From Microbacterium testaceum (GTDB lineage: Bacteria > Actinomycetota > Actinomycetes > Actinomycetales > Microbacteriaceae), in NCBI RefSeq assembly GCF_006539145.1, contig NZ_BJML01000001.1:787802-851801 (forward strand): a DNA stretch of 64,000 nucleotides. Direction: 5' to 3'. A program made the translations under genes and the position numbers. Under the pieces are notes generated by a model. The model was not told the DNA's origin. It searched no databases and saw only the letters and a program-made list of their open reading frames with translations. This document shows, one piece after another, positions 34,216 to 42,697 of this stretch. Every line of letters begins with the position of its first letter. Within the stretch, counting starts at the first letter, position 1.

Positions 34216-35451
34216 TCAGCCGCCGAGGTCGGCCAGGACGGCCTCGGCGGCACGCTGCCCCGACACGAGCGCTCCCTGGATCGATGCGGTGTCGCGATGG
34301 TCCCCCGCGACGTAGCGACCGTCGTCGAGCCGCACGGGGCGGCGCAGGCGCAAAGGCGGATCCTGCACGGGGAGCGCGTGGGTGATGTCGTCGCGTCGCA
34401 GCAGACGCCACGGCCGGGTGTCGGCCTCCCAGACGTCGCCGAGCTGACGCCGCACCTCGTGCTCGGTGGCGGCGGACGGCATGACGCACGTGGCTTGGAC
34501 GAGGTGCTGCCCGCGTGGGGCGTACGTGGGCGCGGTGTTCGTCATGACCGCGGTGTTGACGATCGGCCCGCGGCGACGGCCGTCGACCCGCAGCGCGGCA
34601 TCGCCCGATGGGGCCTCTTCGGCGGCGAACCACCAGGTCTGAAGGCCCCGCGTGGGAGGGTGCGGGGCGTCGAGGGCGTGGTCCAGGCCGCTCGCGAGCA
34701 CGAGGGTGTGGGCGGTCACGGCATCCCGACCCTCCACCCCGATGTGCCAGCCGTGCGCGCGCCGCCGGGTCGACACGACGCGGTGCGAGAGGCGGATGCC
34801 GACACCCGCACGTCGCGCGGTGTCGGCGAGCTGCGCGGGGAGGGCGCCGATCCCCGCGGCGGGAACGCCCGGACGCCCGAGCGCGAAGCTGCGGATCAGC
34901 AGGCGCACGAAGGCGTCGGACGTCCGCTGGCGGTCGTCGGCGATCACCCCGGCGAGGAACGGCTCAAGCATCGCTTCGCGGAGGGGGCCGCGCAGGCCGG
35001 CCCGGTCCCAGCCCTCGTCGAGTGATACATCGCGGCCCTTCTTGGCGGCCCGTGCCGACAGCAGGGTGGGGCCTACCCATCGCGCAAGGGCGGCGATATC
35101 GGCGGGGCGAACGAGTCCGCTGCGCAGTGTCTCGGGGAATGCGGACGGGTGACGCAGCGGGTGCGCCAGTCGAGCGATCCGGTCATCGAGCCGTACGCCG
35201 ACGGCGACCGGGAACCGCCGCAGGGCGAGGGCGTCGATGTCCACCCAGCGCCGCACGGCCGGGTAGGCCGGATTGAGCACGTGAAACCCGAGGTCGAGGC
35301 GGAAACCGTCCACGATGTCGGTGCGTTCACGCCCGCCCACCGCGGTGTTCGCCTCGAGGATCACGACGTCGCGCCCGGCCTCGGCCAGCCGGGTCGCGGC
35401 GCGCAGCCCCGCGAGACCGGCTCCCACCACGATGACGTCGTAGTCGTTCAT
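34216..35451 (-). CDS. FAD-dependent amine-oxidase/phytoene-desaturase-like protein
   Basis: A 411-residue flavoprotein. VIVVGAGLAGLRAATRLAEAG is the FAD dinucleotide fold, EANTAVGGRERT the second FAD contact, and YVAGDHRDTASIQGALVSG the C-terminal FAD motif. This is the NAD(P)/FAD oxidoreductase family that includes amine oxidases and carotenoid desaturases, but no carotenoid genes are nearby. A TAGGCT box 6 nt before the ATG indicates a leaderless start. Confidence 0.88.
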   Translation of the reverse strand: MNDYDVIVVGAGLAGLRAATRLAEAGRDVVILEANTAVGGRERTDIVDGFRLDLGFHVLNPAYPAVRRWVDIDALALRRFPVAVGVRLDDRIARLAHPLRHPSAFPETLRSGLVRPADIAALARWVGPTLLSARAAKKGRDVSLDEGWDRAGLRGPLREAMLEPFLAGVIADDRQRTSDAFVRLLIRSFALGRPGVPAAGIGALPAQLADTARRAGVGIRLSHRVVSTRRRAHGWHIGVEGRDAVTAHTLVLASGLDHALDAPHPPTRGLQTWWFAAEEAPSGDAALRVDGRRRGPIVNTAVMTNTAPTYAPRGQHLVQATCVMPSAATEHEVRRQLGDVWEADTRPWRLLRRDDITHALPVQDPPLRLRRPVRLDDGRYVAGDHRDTASIQGALVSGQRAAEAVLADLGG

Positions 35452-35457
35452 GGGGCG

Positions 35458-35463
35458 AGCCTA
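35458..35463 (-). promoter_or_regulatory. -10 box (TAGGCT), leaderless start of the FAD oxidoreductase
   Basis: TAGGCT is 6 nt before the ATG at 35451. Confidence 0.5.
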
Positions 35464-35500
35464 AGGAGGGTCGAGCCGGGCGGAGCGGGGGTTGCGAACG

Positions 35501-35863
35501 TCAGCGACGGGGCGCGATTGCCGCAGCGACGCTGTCGAGAGCGCCCGGCACGAGCGAGAAGTACGCCCAGGTGCCGCGCTTCTCGCGGGTCAGGATGCCG
35601 GCATCCACCAGCACCTTCGTGTGGTGCGAGACCGTGGGCTGCGAGAGGCCCAGGGGCTCCTGCAGGTCGCACGCGCAGGTGGCGCCGGCGTCGTGCGCGG
35701 CGATGATCGACACGATCCGCAGGCGAGCCGGATCGGCGAGCGCTTTGAGCGTCTTCGCCAGGGTCTCCGCTTCGGCGGGGGCCATCGCGGCATCGCCCGA
35801 TGAGACGCAGCAGGGGGCGTCGAGCAGGGGCAGAGCGATACCGGGGGTCATGGCATCCATCAT
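35501..35863 (-). CDS. arsR: ArsR-family arsenic-responsive repressor
   Basis: A 120-residue winged-helix repressor. ALADPARLRIVSII and LSQPTVSHHTKVLVDAGIL (recognition helix) define the family. Two cysteine groups are visible, CC at residues 18-19 and CxC at 63 and 65 (TCACDL), the layout of the Corynebacterium glutamicum ArsR1 type, where a Cys pair near the N-terminus and one in the helix bind As(III). Three ATGs (35863, 35860, 35851) are close together; I took the first. It is divergent from arsC with a strong palindrome between them. Confidence 0.9.
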   Translation of the reverse strand: MMDAMTPGIALPLLDAPCCVSSGDAAMAPAEAETLAKTLKALADPARLRIVSIIAAHDAGATCACDLQEPLGLSQPTVSHHTKVLVDAGILTREKRGTWAYFSLVPGALDSVAAAIAPRR

Positions 35864-35871
35864 CGCTGGCT

Positions 35872-35905
35872 CATCGATGAACGTCAATATTGACGAACGT
35901 CGATG
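35872..35905. promoter_or_regulatory. ArsR operator palindrome
   Basis: A perfect 14-bp core CGTCAATATTGACG (35882-35895) is extended to a 34-bp imperfect dyad bounded by CATCGATG and CGATG. It lies between arsR and arsC and covers the likely promoters of both. Confidence 0.8.
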
Positions 35906-35951
35906 TACTGCGTCATGCTGTTCCCGTTCGTCCCGACTCGAAGGAAACGTC

Positions 35952-36359
35952 ATGTCCGACACCGCCACGATCCTCTTCGTCTGCGTGCACAACGCCGGCC
36001 GCTCGCAGATGGCCGCGGGCTACGCCCGCACCCTGGGCGGCGACCGCGTACGCGTGCTCTCGGGTGGCAGCGCTCCCGGCGACGCTCTCAACCCGATGGC
36101 GGTGGCCGCGATGGCCGAAGAGGGGATCGACATCAGCTCCGAGGTGCCGCAGCTGCTGCTCACCGACGACGTGCGTGCCTCCGACGCCGTCATCACGATG
36201 GGCTGCGGAGACGCGTGCCCGATCTTTCCCGGCAAGCGCTACGAGGACTGGGAGCTGACCGACCCGGCCGGCAAGGGTCTCGACGAGGTACGCCCCATCC
36301 GCGACGACATCAAGGCGCGGGTGACCACGCTGCTGCGCGAGCTCGGGGTCGACGCATGA
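35952..36359 (+). CDS. arsC: Arsenate reductase, LMW-phosphatase type
   Basis: A 135-residue enzyme that reduces arsenate to arsenite. CVHNAGRSQ (11-19) is the phosphatase P-loop with nucleophile Cys11 and Arg17; MGCGDACPIFPGKRYEDWELTDP contains a Cys pair and the family DP. The form matches actinobacterial enzymes that use mycothiol and mycoredoxin rather than thioredoxin, an assignment from family knowledge. AAGGAA sets the ATG. It is the first gene of a three-gene coupled operon under ArsR. Confidence 0.93.
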   Translation: MSDTATILFVCVHNAGRSQMAAGYARTLGGDRVRVLSGGSAPGDALNPMAVAAMAEEGIDISSEVPQLLLTDDVRASDAVITMGCGDACPIFPGKRYEDWELTDPAGKGLDEVRPIRDDIKARVTTLLRELGVDA

Positions 36360-37651
36360 GCCTGACCCTCACGGTCCCGCCGCGGCTCGAGGCCGATCGC
36401 CGCGCGGGTCTGCCCGTCGCGATCATCGGCGCCGGCCCCGTCGGCCTGGCTGCCGCCGCGCACCTCATCGAACGCGGGCTGCCGGTCGTGGTCTTCGAAG
36501 CGGGCGACACCGCCGGCGCGGCCGTTCGCGCGTGGGGGCACACCCGTCTCTTCTCGCCATGGCGCTACGTCGTCGACGCCGCCGCGCGTCGCCTGCTCGA
36601 GGCCGAGGGGTGGACCGCCCCGGATGCCGAGGGACTCCCCACCGGAGACGAGCTGGTCGACGGCTACCTCGAACCCCTCGCGCGCACCGCCGCCCTGGCA
36701 TCCGTCATCCGGTACGGCACGCGCGTCGAGGCCGTGGCCCGCCAGGGCATGGACCGCACGCGGTCGGTGGGTCGGGCGGCCACTCCTTTCGTGCTGCGAC
36801 TGCGCACGGCCGAGCAGACGACGGATGCCACGGCTCGCGCCGTCATCGACACCTCGGGCACCACGAGCTCGCCGCGGTCGCTGCTGTCGTCGGGTCTCGC
36901 GCACGACGACCTCGGTGATCGCGTGACGACGGCACTCCCCGACGTGCGAGGACGCGACCGCGATCGTTTCGTCGGTCGTCGCGTGCTCGTCGTCGGTGCG
37001 GGGCACTCGGCGGCGAACACCCTGATCGCCCTCGCCGCTCTCGCCGAGGAGGATCCGGCGACGCGTGTGTCGTGGGCGGTGCGCAACGACGGCACCGCAC
37101 GCCTGGCCGCCGACGCCGCCGACGACCTCGCCGCGCGCGGACGCCTCGGCACGGCGGTCCACGACCTGGTGGCCGATGGCCGTGTCGAGCAGATCGCCTC
37201 GTTCGAGATCGACGACGTGCGGCTGTGCGACGACGGCGTGCGGGTGACGGGGCGGCGGTCGGGAGAGCCGTTCGCCCTCGAGGTCGACGTGATCGTCAAC
37301 GCCACGGGATTCCGTCCCGACCTGACGATGCTGCGCGAGATCCGCCTCGGTCTCGACGAGATCGTCGAGGCACCGCGCGCGCTCGCCCCGCTCATCGACC
37401 CGAATCTGCATTCGTGCGGCTCCGTGCCGCCGCACGGGGTCGCCGAACTGACGCACCCCGAGCCCGACTTCTTCCTCGCGGGCATGAAGTCGTACGGGCG
37501 GGCGCCCACCTTCCTTCTGCTCACCGGATACGAGCAGGTGCGCTCGATCGCGGCGGAACTCGCCGGCGACCGGGTGGCGGCACGGCAGGTCGATCTCGTG
37601 CTGCCCGAGACGGGCGTGTGCACGACCGACGCGGGGTCCTGCTGCGCGTGA
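36356..37651 (+). CDS. Arsenic-locus flavoprotein (ArsO-like monooxygenase/oxidoreductase)
   Basis: A 431-residue flavoprotein with two nucleotide folds: AIIGAGPVGLAAAAHLIERG (about 21-40) for FAD and VLVVGAGHSAANTLIAL (about 210-226) for NADPH. This layout occurs in flavin monooxygenase-like proteins encoded in actinobacterial ars operons, often called ArsO, whose reaction is not settled. The C-terminus ends in VCTTDAGSCCA, three cysteines that could bind As(III). It overlaps both arsC and the acetyltransferase gene by 4 bp (36356-36359 and 37648-37651). Confidence 0.82.
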   Translation: MSLTLTVPPRLEADRRAGLPVAIIGAGPVGLAAAAHLIERGLPVVVFEAGDTAGAAVRAWGHTRLFSPWRYVVDAAARRLLEAEGWTAPDAEGLPTGDELVDGYLEPLARTAALASVIRYGTRVEAVARQGMDRTRSVGRAATPFVLRLRTAEQTTDATARAVIDTSGTTSSPRSLLSSGLAHDDLGDRVTTALPDVRGRDRDRFVGRRVLVVGAGHSAANTLIALAALAEEDPATRVSWAVRNDGTARLAADAADDLAARGRLGTAVHDLVADGRVEQIASFEIDDVRLCDDGVRVTGRRSGEPFALEVDVIVNATGFRPDLTMLREIRLGLDEIVEAPRALAPLIDPNLHSCGSVPPHGVAELTHPEPDFFLAGMKSYGRAPTFLLLTGYEQVRSIAAELAGDRVAARQVDLVLPETGVCTTDAGSCCA

Positions 37652-38145
37652 GCGCGTCGCTGCGCCCGCTCGCCGCGGACGATTGGCCGGAGGTGCGCCG
37701 CATCTACGCGGAGGGCATCGCGACCGGCCACGCGACTTTCGAGACGGAGCCGCCGGCGACATGGGACGACTTCGATACCGGCAAGCTGGCCGCGCATCGC
37801 TTCGTCGCGGTCATCGACGGTCGCGTCGTCGGCTGGGCGGCCGTGTCGGCCGTGTCGTCGCGGTGCGTCTACCGCGGAGTCGTGGAGCATTCCGTCTATG
37901 TCGAGGCTGACGCTCGCGGACGGGGGATCGGTCACCTGCTGGTCGAGGCCGTCATCGCCTCGACGGAAGGCGACGGCGTCTGGACCATCCAGTCGTCGAT
38001 CTTCGCCGACAACCACGCCTCACTCGCCCTGCATGCGCGCCACGGGTTCCGCACCGTCGGGTTTCGCGAGCGCATCGCCCGCGACGCCGGCGGCGTCTGG
38101 CGCGACACGGTCCTCATCGAGCGGCGCAGCCCCGTCGTCGGCTGA
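37648..38145 (+). CDS. ArsN-like GNAT N-acetyltransferase
   Basis: A 165-residue acetyltransferase of the phosphinothricin-acetyltransferase/ArsN type. LRPLAADDWPEVRRIYAEGIATGHATFE at the N-terminus and EHSVYVEADARGRGIGHLLVEAV, with the RGRGIG acetyl-CoA loop, match the family; ADNHASLALHARHGF is the usual helix. ArsN1 enzymes acetylate the amino-acid arsenical arsinothricin and sometimes phosphinothricin. Its GTG overlaps the flavoprotein stop, so it belongs to the ars operon. The substrate is inferred. Confidence 0.8.
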   Translation: MSASLRPLAADDWPEVRRIYAEGIATGHATFETEPPATWDDFDTGKLAAHRFVAVIDGRVVGWAAVSAVSSRCVYRGVVEHSVYVEADARGRGIGHLLVEAVIASTEGDGVWTIQSSIFADNHASLALHARHGFRTVGFRERIARDAGGVWRDTVLIERRSPVVG

Positions 38146-38148
38146 TAC

Positions 38149-38186
38149 GACGAGGGCCCGGATGCCGCGGCATCCGGGCCCTCGTC
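38149..38186. terminator. Bidirectional terminator between ars operon and msrA
   Basis: Two 19-base arms (38149-38167 and 38168-38186) are perfect inverted copies, with GAGGGCCCGGATGCCG in the left arm. It separates convergent units. Confidence 0.85.
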
Positions 38187-38192
38187 CTCGAC

Positions 38193-38747
38193 TTACGCCG
38201 AGGCTTCCTCGCGCTTGGGCAGCACCCAGCCGGGGCGCACGAAGTGGCACGTGTACCCGTTCGGGATGCGGACCAGGTAGTCCTGGTGCTCGGGCTCGGC
38301 CTCCCAGAAGGGCGCCTCGGGCTCGATGGTCGTGACGACCTTGGCGGGCCAGATGCCCGACGCGTCGACGTCGGCGATCGTGTCGCGCGCCACCTTCTCC
38401 TGCTCGGGAGAGAGCGGGAAGATCGCCGAGCGGTAGCTCGTGCCGATGTCGTTGCCCTGACGGTTCAGGGTCGACGGGTCGTGGATCTGGAAGAAGAACG
38501 CCAGGATGTCGCGGTACGAGGTCTGCGTCGGGTCGAAGACGATCTCGACGGCCTCTGCGTGACCGGGGTGGTTGCGGTAGGTCGCGTGATCGTTCTGACC
38601 GCCGGTGTAGCCGACGCGCGTGTCGAGTACACCGGGCTGGCGCCGGATGAGGTCTTCGACGCCCCAGAAGCATCCGCCCGCGAGGACGGCGGTCTCGGTG
38701 CCGGGGCGGCGGGTGATCTCGCCAGTGTCGGAAGGTCCGCTGGTCAT
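38193..38747 (-). CDS. msrA: Peptide methionine-S-sulfoxide reductase MsrA
   Basis: A 184-residue enzyme reducing the S-epimer of methionine sulfoxide in proteins. [12 protein letters not shown] carries the catalytic Cys26; TRVGYTGG and [17 protein letters not shown] are invariant family segments. AAGGAG precedes the ATG at 38747. The only other cysteine, near the C-terminus (YTCHF), is a poor fit to the usual resolving position. It lies 38 bp downstream of msrB in the same operon. Confidence 0.96.
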   Translation of the reverse strand: MTSGPSDTGEITRRPGTETAVLAGGCFWGVEDLIRRQPGVLDTRVGYTGGQNDHATYRNHPGHAEAVEIVFDPTQTSYRDILAFFFQIHDPSTLNRQGNDIGTSYRSAIFPLSPEQEKVARDTIADVDASGIWPAKVVTTIEPEAPFWEAEPEHQDYLVRIPNGYTCHFVRPGWVLPKREEASA

Positions 38748-38785
38748 GGTGGTGCTCCTTTTGCGGTTGCGGAAGGGGAAGAGGT

Positions 38786-39244
38786 TCATGAGGCCCGGCT
38801 CTCTCGGAACAGGGGGAGGTAGGCGCCGTAGCCCTGTGCCTCGAGCTCGCCGACGGGCACGAAGCGCATCGCCGCCGAGTTCATGCAGTATCTCAGTCCG
38901 CCGGCGTCCCGGGGGCCGTCGTCGAAGAGGTGTCCGAGATGGCTGTCGGCTCCGGATGAGCGCACCTCGGTGCGTGTCATCCAGAGTGAGCGGTCGGTCT
39001 TGTTCACGACGGCGGCGTCGTCGATCGGTTTGGTGAAGCTCGGCCATCCCGAGCCGCTCTCGAACTTGTCGGTCGAGGAGAACAGCGGCTGTCCCGATAC
39101 GACATCGACGTAGATGCCGTCCTCGTGGTTGTCCCAGTACTCGTTGCGGAACGGCGGTTCGGTGGCGTCGTCCTGCGTGACGGCGAACTGGCGGTCGGTG
39201 AGGCGACTCAGCGCCTCCGACGTCTTCCGGTACTCCGTGCTCAC
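38786..39244 (-). CDS. msrB: Peptide methionine-R-sulfoxide reductase MsrB
   Basis: A 152-residue enzyme for the R-epimer of methionine sulfoxide. [13 protein letters not shown] and [27 protein letters not shown] are the hallmarks, with catalytic Cys120. The four zinc-binding cysteines of many MsrBs are missing ([13 protein letters not shown] where CxxC would be), and Cys120 is the only cysteine, so it is a zinc-free one-Cys form. The GTG at 39244 follows AAGGGAT; longer in-frame starts look unlikely. It heads an msrB-msrA operon. Confidence 0.94.
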   Translation of the reverse strand: MSTEYRKTSEALSRLTDRQFAVTQDDATEPPFRNEYWDNHEDGIYVDVVSGQPLFSSTDKFESGSGWPSFTKPIDDAAVVNKTDRSLWMTRTEVRSSGADSHLGHLFDDGPRDAGGLRYCMNSAAMRFVPVGELEAQGYGAYLPLFRESRAS

Positions 39245-39431
39245 GGTGCATATCCCTTCGTCGTGTCGCCCTGTGGCGGGCGTCACGGGTAAGAACGCGG
39301 GGCACGTCGGTTTTGGTCCCGCGGGGCTGGGAGCGGGCTGTGAGTTCTCCGCGACAGTGGATGCCGAGAGCAAGCCCCGGAGTTCTCATCGGTGCCCGCA
39401 CTAGCGTGGCGACATCGACCAGGAGGTACGC

Positions 39432-40259
39432 ATGACCCGCACGATCGTCATCACCGGAGCCAGCGACGGCATCGGCGCCGCAGCCGCGAAGCAGCTTACG
39501 CAGGTGGGCGAGGAGGTCGTGGTCGTCGGGCGCAATCCCGACAAGACCGCCCGCGTCGCGCGGTCGCTCGGGGTGGATTCCTTCGTCGCCGACTTCAGCG
39601 ACCTGGCGCAGGTGCGGGAGCTCGCGGCATCCCTCCTCGAGAAATACCCTCGCATCGACGTGCTCGCCAACAACGCCGGCGGCGTCTTCGGCGAGCGCAC
39701 CCTGACGAAGGACGGCTACGAGACGACGTTCCAGGTCAACCACCTCGCGCCATTCCTGCTCACCAACCTGTTGCGTGAGCGCCTCATCGAGTCGGACGCC
39801 TCGGTGATCCAGACCTCGAGCGCCGCGGCGAAACTCTTCCCCCGCTTCGACATCGACGACCTGCAGGGTGAGCGCCGCTACTCCTCGACCGCGGCGTACG
39901 GCAACGCGAAGCTCGCGAACGTGCTGTTCACCAAGGAACTCAACCGCCGGTTCGGCGACCAGGGTGTGTCGGCCGTGGCCTTCCACCCGGGGGTCATCGC
40001 CTCGAACTTCGGATCGTCGAGCGATGGACCGTGGAAGTTCCTCTACGGGGGCCCGCTCGCGAAGAGCCTCATGACCTCGACCGCGGTGGGCGGCGCACGT
40101 CTGACCTGGCTCGCGCTCGGCAAGCCCGGTGTCGACTGGACCCCCGGAGGCTTCTACTCGAACAACAAACCCGCCACGACCAGCCGCATCGCCGATGACC
40201 CCCTGGTCGCACGGCAGCTATGGGAACGCAGCGCGGTGCTGGTCGGTCTCGACGACTGA
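39432..40259 (+). CDS. Short-chain dehydrogenase/reductase
   Basis: A 275-residue classical-type SDR close to the retinol-dehydrogenase-like group. [15 protein letters not shown] is the cofactor loop, NNAGG the structural motif, and SAAAKLF...[11 protein letters not shown] gives the catalytic Ser and YxxxK (Tyr in YGNAK). The substrate is unknown. AGGAGG before the ATG sets the start; a TAGCGT -10 box lies about 30 bp upstream. A TetR regulator gene follows in the same direction and may control it. Confidence 0.92.
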   Translation: MTRTIVITGASDGIGAAAAKQLTQVGEEVVVVGRNPDKTARVARSLGVDSFVADFSDLAQVRELAASLLEKYPRIDVLANNAGGVFGERTLTKDGYETTFQVNHLAPFLLTNLLRERLIESDASVIQTSSAAAKLFPRFDIDDLQGERRYSSTAAYGNAKLANVLFTKELNRRFGDQGVSAVAFHPGVIASNFGSSSDGPWKFLYGGPLAKSLMTSTAVGGARLTWLALGKPGVDWTPGGFYSNNKPATTSRIADDPLVARQLWERSAVLVGLDD

Positions 40260-40362
40260 CTCCGACGACGGCGGGCTAGCGCACGCCTCGCTCGAGGGGC
40301 AAGCTACCTCCTCGGGGAGCCGATCTCGGCCACGATGGTGTTCTACGCACGGAGAGTGGGAC

Positions 40363-41076
40363 ATGGGCGAGAACATCGTGGACACCGAACGGACGAACAC
40401 CCCTCGGCTCAGCCGGGACGCGATCCTCGATGTGGCCCTGTCGCTGATCGACGAGCGGGGTCTCAACGAGCTGTCGATGCGCCATCTCGGCAAAGCGCTC
40501 GGGGTCGAGGCCATGTCGCTGTACCGGTACGTGAACGGCCGGGAGGATCTCCTCGAGGGCGTCGTCGATCGGCTCATGGGGGGTCTCACCGACGCACTGC
40601 TCGTGGCGGAAGACAACGGGTGGCAGCGGTATCTCCAGGTCGTCGCCCACGAAGTCCGTCGCATCGCGATCGAACACCCGAAGGCGTTCCCCCTTGTCGC
40701 CACTCGTCACCCGGCGGCACCCTGGCTGCGCCCGCCGCTGCGGAGCGTGGAGGTGGTGGAGCATTTCCTCACTGCGATGATCGGTTTCGGCTTCGACGAT
40801 GAGCGGGCGGTGAGGGCCTACCGCTCGTTCAGCAGCTTCCTGCTCGGAAACCTGCTCCTCGAAGCGGCCGTGCGCGGCGCCGAGACCGCGCCGGTCGAGG
40901 AACCTCTCAACGAGGGCGGAGCCGCGATCGGGCAGGGCGACGCCGAGAAGGAGCTCGCAGACACTCCTCACGTGCAGCGACTGCGCGGTCTTCTCAGCAG
41001 GGATCGCTCCGAGGACGAGTTCGAGGAATCGCTCGAGGCGCTTCTGGACCGACTGGACCGTGAGCTGTCCCAGTAG
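40363..41076 (+). CDS. TetR-family regulator
   Basis: A 237-residue repressor. The N-terminal helix-turn-helix is LSRDAILDVALSLIDERG followed by LSMRHLGKALGVEAMSLYRYVNGREDLLEG (about 15-62). The C-terminal domain resembles the TetR_C (tetracycline-repressor-like) type. GGAGAG precedes the ATG; the longer open frame is rejected. The ligand is unknown. It is 103 bp downstream of the SDR gene. Confidence 0.92.
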   Translation: MGENIVDTERTNTPRLSRDAILDVALSLIDERGLNELSMRHLGKALGVEAMSLYRYVNGREDLLEGVVDRLMGGLTDALLVAEDNGWQRYLQVVAHEVRRIAIEHPKAFPLVATRHPAAPWLRPPLRSVEVVEHFLTAMIGFGFDDERAVRAYRSFSSFLLGNLLLEAAVRGAETAPVEEPLNEGGAAIGQGDAEKELADTPHVQRLRGLLSRDRSEDEFEESLEALLDRLDRELSQ

Positions 41077-41091
41077 TGGCCGGCCCGCGCC

Positions 41092-41448
41092 TCATCCGCG
41101 GTGCCGATCGGGTGCGTCTTCGGGGTGGGCTGCTGGCCCGAGGAGAGCATTCAGGCGTGCGCGGAGGGCGGAGACGGCCTCCGTCCGACTGCGGCCCGTG
41201 TGCGCCTGCTCCGCGATCTCGATCGCGATCTCGGCCAACAGCGCCGTTCCCAAGAAGAGATCGGCCCCGCCGGCGATGCGCAGATCTTCGTCGGCCGCGT
41301 GTCCGACCCGCATGATCACGGCGGGGGACCCGAAGTTGCGCGCCACCTCGGCCCTCTTCTCGGCGCTGACCTCCCAGAACGGGCGTTCCATGGCGGCGCA
41401 ACGGTCGAGGATGTTCGACAGGAGTTCGTGCGCGTCATCCTGAGGCAT
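41092..41448 (-). CDS. Uncharacterised helical protein
   Basis: A 118-residue soluble protein, predicted mostly helical, with no recognised motif. GAGGGGCG precedes the ATG at 41448, which lies inside the end of the upstream gene (14-bp overlap), so the two are coupled. Its partner is also unrecognised. Sequences such as ADEDLRIAGGADLFLGTALLAEIAIEIAEQ suggest a small conserved family in related species, but I cannot name it. Confidence 0.65.
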   Translation of the reverse strand: MPQDDAHELLSNILDRCAAMERPFWEVSAEKRAEVARNFGSPAVIMRVGHAADEDLRIAGGADLFLGTALLAEIAIEIAEQAHTGRSRTEAVSALRARLNALLGPAAHPEDAPDRHRG

Positions 41449-41839
41449 CTTTCGCCCCTCCCGCCATGTGGCGTCCGCTTGCTCGGTCCCACTCCAGCGA
41501 CTTCCACTGCAGGTAAGCGCAGAGGTTGCCGGCGACGACGAGGTCGGCCGCGAGCCCCGCCAGCGCGTAGGGCGACAGCATGACGTCGTCGTCCCCACCG
41601 GTGAGGGCGGCCTGCCAGACGGGATCGTCGTATCCGCGGGGTTCGAGCGAGACCCATCCGCCGCCGTGGATGAGCTCGACGACGACGAGGCCGGTGTCGC
41701 GTCCGTCCGCGTCCTCTTGCTCCGCAACGCGGATCCGGCTGGCGATCGGGTGCCCGAGATCGACGAATTCCTGCACCCACTCCTGCAACTGCACACGAGA
41801 ACGGCGCGGAGGCGAGTCTTCGATGCTCTCGTGTTCCAC
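41435..41839 (-). CDS. Uncharacterised protein, first gene of a two-gene unit
   Basis: A 134-residue soluble acidic protein with no family I recognise. Segments VELIHGGGWVSLEPRGYDDPVW and LQWKSLEWDRASGRHM look conserved-like. The GTG at 41839 stands exactly 6 nt after TAAGCT, a leaderless configuration, and a CTTAC-GCT-GTAAG dyad overlaps that promoter. It overlaps the following gene by 14 bp. Confidence 0.65.
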   Translation of the reverse strand: MEHESIEDSPPRRSRVQLQEWVQEFVDLGHPIASRIRVAEQEDADGRDTGLVVVELIHGGGWVSLEPRGYDDPVWQAALTGGDDDVMLSPYALAGLAADLVVAGNLCAYLQWKSLEWDRASGRHMAGGAKDASG

Positions 41840-41845
41840 GGCATC

Positions 41846-41860
41846 AGCTTACGCTGTAAG
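41846..41860. promoter_or_regulatory. -10 box with overlapping dyad upstream of 41839
   Basis: On the minus strand TAAGCT (41846-41851) is 6 nt before the GTG. CTTAC (41848-41852) and GTAAG (41856-41860) form a short palindrome over it, a possible repressor site. Confidence 0.4.
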
Positions 41861-42001
41861 TCGACTGGTCGGGCAATGTCCGATCCGCTCCTCCCCGCCC
41901 ATCGAGACGGGTGACGGCATCCTTCCAGGCGTGATCTGCGCCAGTACCTCACTGAGGCGTCGCGGAGTGCTCCGGGCGACGAGGCGTCCGATGATGGGGG
42001 A

Positions 42002-42697
42002 GTGAACCGCACCGATCGTCTCTATGGCCTGGTGGAAGAACTGCGGGCCGTCTCGCCGCGACCGCGAAGTGCTCGTCGTCTCGCGGAACGGTTCGAGGTG
42101 TCGGTGCGCACCATCGAAAGGGATCTCTCGGCGCTACAGCAATCGGGTCTGCCGATCTGGGCGGAGCCCGGCCGCACCGGTGGGTATGTGATCGACGCGT
42201 CCGCCACGCTGGGCCCGGCCGGGTTCACGCTCGACGAGGCGCTCGCGGTACTGATCGGGCTCGGCACCCTCGGGCGCAGCCCGTTTCGGCTTTCCGCCCG
42301 CACGGCAGCCCTCAAGATGCTCGCGGTCATGCCGGAGGGCGAGGCGGCGCGCGCCAGCGCCCTCGCCTCACGCGTTCACCTTCTCGAGGGTGAGGACGAG
42401 GTCGTCGCCCCGCCCGAGTTCGCTGCAGCCCTGCGCGCCGACCGCGTCGTGCGCTTGCGCTACCAAGATGCCGGCGGCACCGAGTCCGTTCGAGAGGTCG
42501 AGCCCCTCGGGTCCATCGGCAAAGACGGGCAGTGGTACCTCATCGCGTGGTGTCGACTGCGCGACGGGGTCCGAGCCTTCCGGGGAGATCGGATGCTGGC
42601 GATCGAGGTGACCGAGGAGCGACCCCCGCAGCGCGCACTGCGTGCCGCCGACCTCGCGATCCCGTACGGACGATTGCGGTCGGTGATCGAGGACTGA
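42002..42697 (+). CDS. WYL-domain transcriptional regulator (YafY type)
   Basis: A 231-residue regulator. An N-terminal winged helix (RLYGLVEELRAVSPRPRSARRLAERFEVSVRTIERDL) is followed by a WYL-like sensor domain, with the region around GKDGQWYLIAWCRLRDGVRAFR as its core. Such proteins sense nucleic acids or small molecules and often regulate stress or defence genes. It begins with GTG, preceded by GGGGGA. The nearest downstream gene, a VOC protein, may be a target. Confidence 0.9.
   Translation: MNRTDRLYGLVEELRAVSPRPRSARRLAERFEVSVRTIERDLSALQQSGLPIWAEPGRTGGYVIDASATLGPAGFTLDEALAVLIGLGTLGRSPFRLSARTAALKMLAVMPEGEAARASALASRVHLLEGEDEVVAPPEFAAALRADRVVRLRYQDAGGTESVREVEPLGSIGKDGQWYLIAWCRLRDGVRAFRGDRMLAIEVTEERPPQRALRAADLAIPYGRLRSVIED

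Noticed and set aside
34216..35451. Carotenoid biosynthesis (phytoene desaturase)
   Set aside because: The flavoprotein has the general fold, but no crtB, crtE or lycopene genes are in the window, so the specific label is not justified.
37648..38145. Phosphinothricin resistance gene (pat/bar) as the primary label
   Set aside because: Sequence alone does not separate PAT from ArsN, and the arsenic operon context favours an ArsN-like role.
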